Positions 34,377 through 45,560 of a stretch of DNA of 64,000 nt are shown in pieces. The stretch is from Solen grandis (taxonomy: Eukaryota; Mollusca; Bivalvia; Adapedonta; Solenidae): the NCBI GenBank assembly GCA_021229015.1, contig CM037788.1, forward strand, positions 42,393,774-42,457,773, read 5' to 3'. A program made the position numbers and the translations under genes. Positions within the stretch are counted from its first letter, which is position 1. The number at the start of each line of letters is the position of its first letter. Under the pieces are notes generated by a model. That model was not told the DNA's origin, made no database searches, and was given only the letters and a program-made list of their open reading frames with translations.

Positions 34377-34673
34377 GAATATGTCACGGAGTATCTAGGT
34401 TTTCAAATTTCTGAATATGTCACAGAGTATCTAGGTTTTCAAATCTCTGAATATGTCACGGAGTATCTAGGTTTTCAAATTTCTGAATATGTCACGGAGT
34501 ATCTAGGTTTTCAAATTTCTGAATATGTCACGGAGTATCTAGGTTTTCAAATTTCTGAATATGTCATGGAGTATCTAGGTTTTCAAATTTCTGAATATGT
34601 CACGGAATATCTAGGTTTTCAAATTTCTGAATATATCACGGAGTATCTAGGTTTTCAAATTTCTGAATATGTC
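34377..34673 (+). repeat. 36-bp minisatellite, eight full units
   Basis: A 36-bp unit starting GAATATGTCACGGAGTATCT occurs at 34377, 34413, 34449, 34485, 34521, 34557, 34593 and 34629, with a partial ninth at 34665. Units differ at only one or a few positions. Because 36 is a multiple of three, the array is an open frame repeating YVTEYLGFQISE within 34311-34754; no signal peptide, known domain or splice context supports translation. Confidence 0.9.
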
Positions 34674-36096
34674 TATGCTTTTTCCTTTGCCTATAAATAC
34701 TGTAACCAAGCTCAAGCGTCATTAAAAAAATTGCTAACCATTACAGCAATGTAAAAGTCTGAACTTTTCCGAAATGTACTTTCATTTCTGGGATATAACA
34801 ATAGCCTGAAAAATAGGATATTTATATAAAATTTCATAAAACACCATTTAATGTAGCTTTGTGATTACAATAAACATCAACTTACCGTGTATAGACTTTT
34901 TAATACAGTTGTTGTTTGCAATTTTGATGATCAAGATATCGTCTCCCGGTTTAGAATATGAAAAATTTCGATTCTTTTAATGGTTTTGTGCTACTCCCAC
35001 TTCAAAACAAGATTTATCAAATTGACACGAACTTGTGAATTTCAGTTTATAATTAAAATTGATAGAGTATGTTTTTATGTTAAAATGGACATTTTGATGT
35101 TATTAAAAATAATCTCTAATCATGATAAAAATATAATGGGATACGAAAGGATTAATTCCGAATTGCTACATACTTTGTCTTCATTTCCATTATTGAATGC
35201 AATTCATTTCCAGATTTGTTTGCGTATTATCTCTTCATTTTTTTTTATTTCATTCATGCTCCCTCAATTCTAGGCAAAAAGTTCATGTTTTATAACGAAA
35301 AAATGCCGTAATTGCAACCCAAAGGATTTTAAACCTCCAGATCCGGGTCCATTGACAACCTACGAAGCAAATACAGTATGCCCAGTGGTGATCGGCCGTG
35401 CAATGATTTTCACCTCATTGATCATTGTAACTTTGAACTTTGACATCAACAGGGGTCTTCTAAGAGTCATGATCCAACACTAAAATTTGAAGAACCTTGG
35501 CTCAAGTGTTTCCAAGTTATTGATCAGAAATGATTTTTACACTCAAGGTAACTGCAACCTTGACCTTTGACTCAGTGACCCAAAATCAATAGGTGTCATC
35601 TGCTAGGCATGACCCAAGAACCTCATAAATTTGAGGAGGACAAAAAGGCCAGGTGCCAAGACATTGAAATGCAATTGAATGTGTTTGAAAATGCATGACA
35701 TGTGTGCAGTTGTGTACAAACTTTATTAACATTTGTTGAAGGGCATGATTCATAAACCAGCAAATGACAAAACAAATAACGAAAGTTTTCCATTTTATTA
35801 CAACATAATATTATCATGCTGATGGTGTATATTTGCTAATTAGTAATTACAATCCTCAATTTCCTGGAGAAAAAAAATTAAATAATTATCAAATAAATAG
35901 CAATACTGGATTAAGATCAACATGTTGCTTACAAATTTTGTCAGTGGGGTTTTAATTATATAAATATAGATGATTGCACAATTACATCATCTTCAAATTT
36001 GCTTATATCTTAGAAACAAGCAAGGATTCCATTTTTAAAAACTGTATATAATATCATGGACTTGCCTTTAGATAGCAGTACATTGCTTAAAAATAC
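34674..36096. other. Gene-free stretch with a type G repeat
   Basis: No gene is seen. About 35385-35660 carries repeat blocks (AATGATTTTCACCTCATTGA; GACATCAACAGGGGTC; GACCTTTGACTCAGTGACCC) that recur at 45590-45900. Confidence 0.5.
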
Positions 36097-36375
36097 AAGA
36101 GGGCCATGATGACCCTGGGATCCATGGGTGAAAGTTGAAAATTTTGTAAATCCTGAAAATGAAGCTGGGGGTCCAGGGGGCCGCTAGGGCCCCTGATGGG
36201 TCCAGGGCAAAGCCCTGGTGGGGGGGGCAAGGGGGGCAAAGCCCCCCGAAACTCCATGAATGTAGCTATTTTGGAACCATTTAAAGCAAGTACAAACTAC
36301 CTCTCATGTAAGTTCAATTGGACATTTTGTTATACAAAAAAAGTTCTAAAATTTATATATATATTAATAATATCT
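36097..36375. repeat. G-rich repeat with many GGGG runs
   Basis: It opens with ACAAGAGGGCCATGATGACC, the end motif of the hairpin-ended family, then at about 36167-36246 has a dense series of G runs with small inverted motifs (GGGTCCAGGG, GGGCAAAGCCCTGG, GGGGCAAAGCCCCCC). It is strongly GC-rich in AT-rich surroundings and able in principle to form G-quadruplexes or hairpins. Confidence 0.6.
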
Positions 36376-36586
36376 TTAACAAGAGGCCCATAGGGCCTAA
36401 AATCGCTCACCTGAGTACCACTGCTCTATATGCAACCTAGTATACATGTATCATACTGATATACATGTTTCTCAGGAACTTGACAGTTTTTCTTACCCAT
36501 TTTAGCAATAGTATGGAAAAAAACAGTGATCATGAGATTTCAGTGTGGTACTGCTGATTGAAAATGGACAAAAAGAGAGATGGTCC
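36376..36586 (-). mobile_element. Hairpin-ended element, right end only (minus)
   Basis: AACAAGAGGCCCATAGGGCC followed by TAAAATCGCTCACCTGAG is the complement of the family's right end. The interior is short and unassigned before the MITE at 36587. Confidence 0.5.
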
Positions 36587-36822
36587 TTAACCTTTTTCCC
36601 TCATAAAAACTCATTTTGACATAAATCCTGATCTGCAGAAAGCCCCACTTAAACCTTTCCAAATTTAATTGTAAAATCCTCATCCCCAGACCACTAAGGA
36701 GCAGCAAACAGCATAAAACCTGATCAGCCTGCGAGTAACAGTTGGACTTGCAGGCTGATTAGGTTTTATCCTACTCACATAGGTACATGTATTTTCTAGA
36801 TCTCTATGAGGAAAAGGGTTAA
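36587..36822. mobile_element. TTAA-flanked MITE (piggyBac-like ends), copy 2
   Basis: It begins TTAACCTTTTTCCCTCATAA and ends CTATGAGGAAAAGGGTTAA. The interior is the reverse complement of copy 1 (2860-3101), including GATCAGCCTGCGAGTAAC, the loop and GCAGGCTGATTAGG. TTAA stands at both edges (36587-36590 and 36819-36822). Confidence 0.75.
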
Positions 36823-37534
36823 TTATTAAGAAATAAGTTGCAATTTATTACAAAGTGTTTTTAATCATTCGTTTGTGGTTTTTAAGAGGTGTTTGGTAAT
36901 CCCTGTGTACTGGAACACTGACATGAACCAAAGTAAAGGCAGACAATCTGCATATTCACCCCCCCCCCCCCACTTCCCACAATCACTTTAATGATGATGT
37001 TGATGCTGCTGCTGATTTAGAATAGTATCAATAACCCTTATATCTCTATCAGGTGGCTTTGTGTAAAACTAGCCTAGTATCTCATATACATAGTAGCAGG
37101 TAATGTAGTTTTTGCTCAGTGGGGCAACACAGTCCAGAAAATGTGACCTCTGCCAGTAGGTCAGACTAAGCTATAGGAATGGTATTTGTGGTAATGTTAT
37201 CTTCTCCACCTCTGCATATGTAGTGGAATCACCCAAATGCCCTATCAGACTAGTGGACAATCTCATCTAAGGGTACAATTTATTTTTTTGTTTCTAGCTG
37301 GTTTTCTCTCTCTCTCTCTCTGTTAGACTTCTCTCTCTTTAATAAGTGGCCTTGTAATTTAATGTAAATTTTGCATTTTATTAAGCTACCAAGACATATT
37401 TCTTGTTTTGTTTATGAGCTGATGCATTCTTTTTATGCATAAATGTAACAAAATATCACACTTAAAAATATTCAACTTCTGTAAATCTGATCTGTAAAGG
37501 ATCAACTTTTGGAGAGGTAGCCTGAACTGCAGAA
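36823..37534. other. Gene-free stretch with simple repeats
   Basis: No gene is seen. It contains a poly-C run at about 36959-36972, and a (TC)n run at about 37303-37322. Confidence 0.6.
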
Positions 37535-38880
37535 AAGAGGCCCATGATGGCCCTAAATCGCTCATCTGAGATAAATAGGTTGACCCAAGGAACATCTGTA
37601 CCAATTTATTTTAAAATCTGGCCAGTAGTTTTGAAGAAGATGATTTTTAAAGTTTTCATATTTTTTTCTTTTTGTTGCCATGGCAACCAGAGTTCTATAT
37701 GGATCAAGTTTATTTTAGGAACTTTTTTGAAGGTTGACCCAAGGATCATTCCTGCCAAGTTTAATCAAATTCTGTCCAGTGGTTTCAGAGGAAATGTTGA
37801 TTAAAGTTTTCCCTATATACATATAAGGCAAATAAGCCCCGCCCCTGGTGGCCATGTTTTTTACAGATCGGTATTATTTTAGCAACTTTGGTAGAGGTTG
37901 ACCCAAGGAACATCTGTACCAATTTATTTTAAAATCTGGCCAGTAGTTTTGAAGAAGATGATTTTTAAAGTTTTCATATTTTTTTTCTTTTGTTGCCATG
38001 GCAACCAGAGTTCTACATGGATCAAGTTTATTTTAGCAACTTTTGTGAAGGTTGGCCCAAGGATCATCCCTGCCAAGTTTAATCAAATTCTGTCCAGTGG
38101 TTTCAGAGGAGATGTTGTTTAAAGGTTTCTCTATATACATATAAGGCAAATAAGCCCCGCCCCTGGCGGCCATGTTTTTTTATGGATCGGAATAATTTTA
38201 GCAACTTTGGTAGAGGTTGACCCAAGGAACATCTGTACCAATTTATTTTAAAATCTGGCCAGTAGTTTTGAAGAAGATGATTTTTAAAGTTTTCATTTTT
38301 TTTTCTTTTTGTTGCCATGGCAACCAGAGTTCTACATGGATCAAGTTTATTTTAGCAACTTTTGTGAAGGTTGGCCCAAGGATCATCCCTGCCAAGTTTA
38401 ATCAAATTCTGTCTAGTGGTTTCAGAGGAGATGTTGTTTAAAGGTTTCTCTATATACATATAAGGCAAATAAGCCCCGCCCCTGGCGGCCATGTTTTTTC
38501 ACGGATCGGAATAATTTTAGCAACTTTGGTAGAGGTTGACCCAAGGAACATCTGTACCAAATTATTTTGAAATCTGGCCAGTAGTTTTGAAGGAGATGAT
38601 TTTTAAAGTTTTCAAATTATTTTTCTTTTTGTTGCCATGGCAACCAGAGTTCTTCATGGATCAAATTTATTTTAGCAACTTTTGTAGAGCCTCACCCAAG
38701 GAACATTCCTGCCAAGTTGCATTAAATTCTGTCCAGCGGTTTCAGAGGAGATGTCGTTTAAAGCAAATTGTTGACGACGGACGACGGACGACGCACGACG
38801 CACGACGCACGACGACGGACGCCGGACGAAGGGCGATCACAAAAGCTCACCTTGAGCACTTTGTGCTCAGGTGAGCTAAA
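37535..38880 (-). mobile_element. Hairpin-ended element, subtype A, expanded (minus)
   Basis: On the minus strand the left end at 38880 is TTTTTAGCTCACCTGAGCAC, then GTGCTCAAGGTGAGC and a GTCCGTCGTC-type microsatellite (about 38768-38830 on the plus strand). Four units of about 320 bp follow, starting near 38760, 38430, 38115 and 37800. They are marked by CTGCCAAGTTTAATCAAATT, TTGCCATGGCAACCAG, AAATCTGGCCAGTAGTTTTG and CCCCGCCCCTGG on the plus strand. The right end is at 37535 (AGAGGCCCATGATGGCCC). Repeated frames of about 74 codons (MTQGTSVPIYFKIW) are by-products of the units, not genes. Confidence 0.8.
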
Positions 38881-38987
38881 AATCAATTAAATGCAAGAAA
38901 TTCCTCCTTGAGCTGAAACAAAATGCTTAATTAACCTAATGTTGTAATTTCAATCTCTTCATATATGATCATTTTACAATGATCTCC

Positions 38988-39218
38988 TTAGTTGTTTTCT
39001 GGGCCATTAATTTCAAAACTTGATTTGATATTAAAAAATAAATTTGAACTTGGTTTGTAATATTCTTTATAACAATGCCTTAAGCACATCTTTCCGCATG
39101 ATCTATAATTAAGTGTCCTCCCACAAACTTTACAGAAAGTGATCCCACCTATCTCCTTTTTTTTAACCACCGTCCCCATTTTTCTCCGTCTTCGTCGATT
39201 TCGTTTAGCAATTGCCAT
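38988..39218 (-). CDS. Small Cys-rich basic ORF, unrecognised
   Basis: From the ATG at 39216-39218 (context GGCGATGG) this frame encodes about 76 residues. A strongly basic N-terminus (AKRNRRRRRKMG) precedes a cysteine cluster FCKVCGRTLNYRSCGKMCL followed by RHC, with the spacing C-x2-C-x8-C-x3-C-x3-C, which could bind a metal. It could be a first exon or a gene remnant. No TATA box, conserved domain or splice site convinces me, so this is a candidate only. It does not belong to any repeat family that I see elsewhere in the window, and it lies at the edge of a less AT-rich, CpG-containing stretch. Confidence 0.25.
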   Translation of the reverse strand: MAIAKRNRRRRRKMGTVVKKKEIGGITFCKVCGRTLNYRSCGKMCLRHCYKEYYKPSSNLFFNIKSSFEINGPENN

Positions 39219-39224
39219 CGCCAC

Positions 39225-39545
39225 TTATTTTTTACATCTACCTCAAGATCGTTCGAATTGTACCCTGGGGGTAAATACTTAATGTTGTCTAAGTAACGTT
39301 GTCACGATAACTGTTCTTTCACTTAGAACTGTTTACATTTGCCGCCATTATCGATATTATAAACGGTGTCACACGGTGTCGCATGAAAATTCGATGACGT
39401 GAAATTCTTTAGCGCTCTTTTGATTGGATGATAAATGTAAATGAAATGTTGCGATTGTTTCAAAAATGTATTTATAGCTTCACGGGGTTTCCATATCAAG
39501 TACCTTATGGATTGTAGCAGAGGAGGATACTGCCACAGCGCAGCA
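39225..39545. promoter_or_regulatory. Possible divergent promoter region (weak)
   Basis: Between the minus Cys-rich ORF and the plus ORFs at 39547 the sequence has more CpG than its surroundings, an inverted CCAAT box (TTGATTGG at about 39419-39426), a CRE-like TGACGT (about 39396) and ACGGTGTCACACGGTGTCGC. This is what a divergent promoter could look like, but the elements are short and could be chance. Confidence 0.2.
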
Positions 39546-39546
39546 G

Positions 39547-39913
39547 TTGCAAATTTTAACAAAACGATGTCTGTTATCGAGGGAGCGTGTGTGTATATTA
39601 TGCGGCACTCGAAAATCTGATGACGATGCCTGCTATCGATACAATGTCTACCACCCCCCCACCCCCCCATTTTCTCAACAGATTTATGCGATTTGGAAAA
39701 ACGGCCTCGGCGACCATCGAAAATCCGAAATTCCGGTATAATCCGGAAAACTTTCACCCATGTGGGATCTCTCACCTGAGAACCAGGTATATGTGGGACG
39801 AAAAGAAACAGCAAATATCTTATGACATTATGGAAAGGCTCTGCCCCCTACCAGTCATATATCCAATGAGTACTTTTGGACAAGAAAAATTTCAAATTGT
39901 ACTATATACATAA
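39547..39913 (+). other. Possible exon region, unrecognised
   Basis: Two plus frames are open: 39547-39741, containing RERVCILCGTRKSDDDACYR, and 39587-39913. The minus strand is also open (39323-39814, 163 codons). Openness on both strands reduces the evidential value. The C-x2-C motif is the only hint of a domain, and a poly-C/CCACC tract at about 39650-39670 complicates the frame. It may be part of a host gene first exon; I cannot name one. Confidence 0.2.
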
Positions 39914-40293
39914 TTATAAGGACAAGGGTCAGGACTGATGCAAAAACCAGATTTTTCATGATTTATGGTTTGCTTATATAAACATGCAATTGATTATGAA
40001 GACAAAGCAGGAATATTGGATGGGAAGCAAAAAGCATGCTGATATGATGATTATCATGCCGGAAGGAATACAGATACATAAACAGATGCAGGCATAGAAC
40101 TACTGATACAACAGAGATAAAGCTTAACCCATTACCCGATACCAAAACATTTTGACGCATCTGAGAAACATGATTTTTGAAAACATTATGAAAAATGGAG
40201 CATCTGCTCCTAAAAATGGAGCCTTTGCTCCTAAAGGCTCCATTTTCCATAATGTTTTCAAAAGAATTCAAAATTAAAATTTTACATTTTGAA

Positions 40294-41211
40294 ACAAGAG
40301 CCATGTTGACATGACCATCCCCCACCGATTGCTTGCTCTTTAGAAGATGTGTTGTTGAATATTTCAGTTTTTAAAGAAAATTTTTGGTAATGAAAACTGA
40401 TGTTTGAAGTGATTATAAATATGACACCCATGTGAAGACCTACTAATTACCCTATAGCGAGGTCTACAGGTAAAATGTAAAAGGTCACTGTGACAAAAAG
40501 TAAGTCTGAAAAATAACAAAGGGCAATAACTCAAAAGTTATGAAAGGTAGAGTTCTCATTCTTGAGCACTGCACACCTCAAAAGAATCTATCCACCTATG
40601 AAGTTCCAAGTTGATACTGTAAATACTTTTTGACTTATGCTCCGGACAAAAATTAAGTCTGAAAAATAACAAGGGCAATAACTCAAAAATTATGAAAGGT
40701 AGAGTTATCATTCTTGTGCACTGCACTCTTCCCTAATAAGATCTATCCACCTATGAAGTTTCAAGTTGATACCTCAAATACTTTTTTACTAATGCTCCTG
40801 ACAAAAATTAAGCCTGAAAAATAACAAAATGCAATAACTCAAAAGTTATGAAAGGTAGATTTCTCATTCTTGTGCACTGCACATCTCCTCAAAAAAATCT
40901 ATCCACCTATGAAGTTCCAAATTGATAATGTAAATACTTTTTGACTTATGTTCCGGACAAAAATTAAGTCTGAAAAAATAACAAAGGGCAATAACTCATA
41001 AATTATGAAGGAAGAGTTATCATTCTTGTGCACTGCACTCTTTCCCAATAAGATCTATCCACCTATGAAATTTCAAGTTGATACCTCAAAAACTTTTTTA
41101 CTTAGGCTCCTGACAAAAATTAAGTCTCAAAAATAACAAAGGGCAATAACTCAAACATTATGAAAAGTAGAGTTTTCATTCTTGTGCACTGCATTCCTTC
41201 TCAATGAGATA
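40294..41211 (-). repeat. Type E element with five tandem units of about 160 bp
   Basis: After an end-like ACAAGAGCCATGTTGACATG, units at about 40495, 40650, 40807, 40966 and 41115 share AAAGGGCAATAACTCAAAA, TGTGCACTGCAC, ATCTATCCACCTATGAAG and TATGCTCCGGACAAAAATTA. They are complementary in type to the units at 18836-19215. The last unit is cut by the MITE at 41212. Confidence 0.75.
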
Positions 41212-41866
41212 CAGTCTATTCACGATGGAACGAAATGCGATGGAGCGAAATGACAGTGTAATGCGAAGTAATTGCCAGGTCCCGGCAATATTTGTTCTTT
41301 ATTCAATGTAAAAAAGATGCGATGGAACGAAAGATGCAATGGAGCGAAGTATGTATGTGGTCCGATTTGCTAATTAACAACTGATTAATGACGCGTTCGA
41401 ATGAAGCGTCGGTCAGTTTTCACACCTACCCGAGTGACACCTGTCGCTTACATGCGTCCGCCATTATATTGTCTGTAATCAGCTTATTAGCACACCATCC
41501 GTGACGTTGATTGTTGCAAACTGCCACGAAGCTAACAAGTGAGTTTGTTTGTTTGTTACAAAGATTAATGAGTAATTTTATGTCAAAACTTAATAAGCAG
41601 CAGTATAAATATTGAGCTGAGAGCTTAAACAAACTTAGTGTACTCTGCTCTGAAACAACATCACACTAAACATATTACGACTCTAAATCTTTACGACAGT
41701 ACATGCTTTTCAGCAATACATACTAAAACACGACATAAACAAACGAGTGAGCACATACATAAAGGGATTCTAATCGTCAACATGAAAGATGCGATGGAAC
41801 AAAATACGCGATAGAACGAAATAAATGCATTTCCCTAGGCTACTTCGTACCATCGCGAATGGACTA
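41212..41866. mobile_element. TA-flanked MITE of 655 bp
   Basis: The left end CAGTCTATTCACGATGGAAC pairs with the complement of the right end, TAGTCCATTCGCGATGGTAC; TA dinucleotides flank both (41210-41211 and 41867-41868). TA duplications are typical of Tc1/mariner-type insertion. Inside both ends GATGCGATGGAACGAAA-like motifs are reiterated (41250-41350 and 41780-41820), giving extended subterminal similarity. No transposase frame is present. Confidence 0.7.
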
Positions 41867-41879
41867 TATCAAGAAAATG

Positions 41880-42225
41880 GGCTCCCTGGTGGCCATGTTT
41901 TTAAACGGATCAAAATAAATTATACAATCTTAGTTGAGAGTGACCTAAGGAAAATCTGTGCAAAATAACCTTGAAATCTAGCCAGTATTTTTGGAGAAGA
42001 AGATTTTTTAAGTTTTTACATTTTTTCCCCTTTTAATTGCCATGGCAACAAGACTTCGGCATGGACTTCAATTCTTTGAAAAGGAACACCCAAGGTACAT
42101 TTCTGTTTTATGAAATTGGCCCAGTAGTTTAGGAGGAGATGTTGTTTAAGTTAAATGTTGACAACAGTGCTGGACGCCAGACGATGGACATTGCTCACTT
42201 AAGCATGTTGTGCTCAGGACAGCCA
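41880..42225 (-). mobile_element. Hairpin-ended element, subtype A, worn (minus)
   Basis: It contains TGGTGGCCATGTTTTTAAAC, a TTGCCATGGCAACAAGA block, GTTTAGGAGGAGATGTTGTT, GACGCCAGACGATGG and TGTGCTCAGGACAGCC. One interior unit remains and the right end is missing. Confidence 0.6.
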
Positions 42226-43365
42226 AAAAAAAAAAGAATCTTTTCAGACACTAAATGGCATCTCCTTCAGACGTAGACCTTCAATCAATTATTCATTGAT
42301 TATTGATTTTATTAAATATTTTAGTATATATTATTATAACACTTCTAAATATCTTCCATCACAGATTGAATGTTGAAAACATGTGTCAAGTTTCCCTTGC
42401 CAGGTAGTTGCAAATGAAGACAATGATACCCAAAACAACTGAGTCTTAAAGCCAAATCTTTCAAGATTGGACAAACAGACAATTTAAGAAATTATATTTT
42501 ACATACGGATGAACAAGAGTGTTCCTTGGAAAACATGTGTCACCTGCTGAAGCATGTGTTAGAAAAACACTATGCCCCTATCTGAGCAGGTCAGATGTCA
42601 AATAATTGATGTCAACTGAAAGCTATTCATGAGTGGAGTAAGTATGTCAAATATAAAGACTTTACTCCATATAGAAATGGAGAACCCGTTCTGTTTCATT
42701 ATCATTACACTTCTGCTATCTACAATTCTACATGTATTTATATTTCAAGTTTCAAATCAATACCTTGAATAATTCAGGAGTTATGTTCTTGACAAAATTG
42801 ATATATAAAATAAAGGGGGATAATCAGAAAATCAGACCAGGCAGAGTTATGGTTCTTGGTTACTGAACTGCTCCTGCTTGTTATCATATTATGTTTCAAG
42901 TTTCAAGTCCTTGCGGTCAAATTGGCCAGATAGAGTTAAGGTTCTTAGTCTCTTAGTCAATGCACATTCTATTCATATAATTATGAAGTTTAGAGTCAAT
43001 ACTTTATAAAGTTACTGCAGAATAAAGAAGTGTGACAGTGCAAAAAAAAGAAAAAAAAAGAAATGTGAATGAAAAGGGGAATAACTCCAAAAAAATATAC
43101 CAGAGTTATGGACCTTGTGCATGACAATTCCCCTTGTCAAGCTCTGTCAATAAATGAAATTTCATCTCAACAGCATGATTAGAGCATGAGTTATTGCAGA
43201 ATAAAGAAGTGTGACAGACGACTGGACAGACAACTGAAAAGTAATCCCTATATGTCACCTCTGCTTACAGCAGATGAAACAACAAGAAAGTCAGTAGAAC
43301 TGACAGATGCTCCCCGAAGAACGTCATTGTTACAAATAAGGCCTTGGTCAATGGGTGGGAGGATA
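42226..43365. repeat. Gene-free stretch with worn type E units
   Basis: No gene is seen. From about 42700 to 43230 there are scattered motifs of a type E-like repeat (AGAGTTATGGTTCTTGG, TTTCAAGTTTCAAGTCC, GCAGAATAAAGAAGTGTGAC twice). Confidence 0.5.
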
Positions 43366-43600
43366 TGTTAAGGACCGGAATGGGATCAGCACATGCTTAT
43401 CATGTATAGAATCCAGGTAATGTGCATCTCCTCTTGGTTAATAAAGCTTCACATAAAAAGTTTTGTTGAAATCAAGCCGTTAGTTCCTGAGAAATAGTCC
43501 GGACAAGGAAAGTGTGACGGACGAGCAAACGAACGGACAGACTAAGCAGCGACTTTATGCGTCACCTTCAGTGAGCATAAAAAAAGGTAAAGAAAAGCTC
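43366..43600 (+). repeat. Type F repeat, single unit with end
   Basis: It contains CATCTCCTCTTGGTTAATAA, AAGCCGTTAGTTCCTGAGAA, then GTGTGACGGACGAGC and the end GCGTCACCTTCAGTGAGCAT, then AAAAA. It is related to the array at 44110-44680. Confidence 0.65.
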
Positions 43601-44109
43601 TTAACTCTCTAAACAGTAAACCATATTATATATTCTTGTTCCTTTTGATGAGACAGAAGATAAAATGGTAAATACTTTGGTGTCCCCCAAGATCACACAG
43701 GGGTCAGGCCCCACCCCTAAAATTTTACTTAGGACCTTTCAGCTCAAAGCTGTTGAATTCCCAATTCCTAAATCATATCTATTCTCCTCATCAGATGATA
43801 TGTTTTACCAACTCTAATTTGGAGACTTAGTAACAGTTTACTATTTAATATGATAATACGTGTTACTCATCAGATTTTTCATTGATTTTTTTTAAGTTTT
43901 TATACTACTGAAAATTAAGTCATACATTTCAATGTGTGCTCATATCAAAGAGGTTTACCAACACTCTTGACATATGACTGGATATTTGAAATAGTGTATA
44001 ATGGCCTAAACAACAATTAGCTGACATGATTATGATTGACATTACTAGCATATTGAATTTTGTGGGGTTTTGTTTAAATGAGATCTCCTGTTAAATTAGG
44101 CAAATGACA
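43601..44109. other. Gene-free stretch
   Basis: No gene or clear repeat is visible in this AT-rich interval. Confidence 0.45.
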
Positions 44110-44680
44110 TGAATATCAGTCAACAACATGGTAGTAGGGGCCATAACTCTCTTAAAAATTGAGGAACCAGGTCACGTCGACAATATGCGTATCTACTCTT
44201 GGTAATAAAGCTTCCCATACAGTTTCATTGAATTCAAGCCATTAGTTCCTGAGAAATAGCCCGGACAAGAATCATGCAACATGAACTATAGGCCAAAAAG
44301 TCAAGGGGCCATAACTCTGTGAAAAATTGAGGAACCAGGTCACGCCGACGATATGCATATCTACTCTTGGTGATAAAGCTTCCCATAAAGTTTTGTTGAA
44401 TTCAAGCCATTAGTTCCTGAGAAATAGCCTGGACAAGAATCATGCAATATGTACTATAGGCCGAAAAGTCAATGGGCCATAACTCTTTGAAAAATTTAGG
44501 AACCGGGTCATGCTGAGAATATGCACATCTCCTCTTGGTAATAAAGTTTCCCATAAAGTTTCGTTGAATTCAAGCCGTTAGTTCCTGAGAAATAGTCCGG
44601 ACAAGTGTGACGGACAAACGGACGGACAGACGGACGAAGCGGCGACTATATGCGTCACCTTTGGTGAGCATAAAAATGGA
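44110..44680 (+). repeat. Type F repeat, three tandem units of about 163 bp
   Basis: Three units share GGGGCCATAACTCTSTRAAA-like starts, AACCAGGTCACG, ATCTACTCTTGGTRATAAAG and CAAGCCATTAGTTCCTGAGA. They end in GACGGACAAACGGACGG, then GCGTCACCTTTGGTGAGCAT and AAAAA. It has the same modular layout as the other families: core units, GACGGAC microsatellite, fixed end. Confidence 0.75.
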
Positions 44681-45215
44681 GAACTAATTAGCAAGTCTTG
44701 GAAACCTCAGGTAAATCTGTCATTGGAGCTTCTGAAAAACCAAACAAAGCAAAAAATAACAAGCTTTTCATGAAAGACTTAGTTAATTCAACAACACACA
44801 TCCCCAGGATGACGCAGATACACCTGTTTTTTGATATCTAATACATTCTTAACTGTGATTTCCATTGTAATTATACTCCTGGAATAAACACAAAAACAAA
44901 GTTGTCATGTAACCGTGTCACCATGTAGGGAAGCTGCAAATAATTTTGCTTTTAATGATTTTCTTTTAAGCCTGTTTATAGATGCATTTCACTTCATTAT
45001 CCTAAATAGAACAAGAGCTGTCAGTATGACACATTGCACCCCCCCCCCCCCCACTTGATGTGCAGTCAGAAGGAAGGGCAGTACGAAACCCAAACACATA
45101 AATGTGGACAAAATTTGACAACAGATAAGGAACCCAAATCAAAATGATTAAACTACTGTTTTGGACTATTCTTGGTTAACCTTATTGCTGCCTTCCCCCC
45201 CCCCAAAAAAAAACA
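44681..45215. other. Gene-free stretch with poly-C run
   Basis: No gene is seen. There is a poly-C run of about 16 at about 45039-45054, and a shorter C run followed by A residues at about 45195-45213. Confidence 0.6.
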
Positions 45216-45560
45216 ACAAGAGGGCCATGATGGCCCTAAATCGCTCACCTGAGAACCACTGTTTTACGAGAGCAATATTAGCAGAGGGTTACCCATAGCA
45301 CATCTGTGCCAAAACATTTTAAAATCTGGCCAGTAGTTTTAAAGGAGATGATTTTTAAAGTTTTCATAATTGTTTTCTTTCCGTTGCCATGGCAACCAGA
45401 GTTCTACATGGATCAAATTTATTTTAGCAACTTTTGTGAAGGTTCACCCAAGGATCATACCTGCCAAGTTTAATCAAATTCTGTCCAGCGGTTTTAGAGG
45501 AGATGTCATTTAAAGCAAATTGTTGATGACGCGGGATACAGGGTGATCACAAATAAGGCT
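45216..45560 (-). mobile_element. Hairpin-ended element, subtype A (minus), one unit
   Basis: It starts ACAAGAGGGCCATGATGGCC then CTAAATCGCTCACCTGAGAA, has a single 320-bp-type unit (AAATCTGGCCAGTAGTTTTA, TTGCCATGGCAACCAGAG, TGCCAAGTTTAATCAAATTC) and ends in a degraded GACGCGGGATACAGGGTGAT; the left hairpin is lost. Confidence 0.7.

Noticed and set aside
34377..34673. CRISPR array
   Set aside because: Units are contiguous without unique spacers; this is a eukaryotic minisatellite.
37544..38874. Repeated MTQGTSVPIYFKIW frames as a gene family
   Set aside because: They are by-products of the 320-bp units of subtype A; the same DNA is non-coding in other copies.
39323..39814. 163-codon minus frame as a gene
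   Set aside because: It runs antisense to two other open frames, has no domain and includes a poly-G tract translated as a Gly/Trp run.
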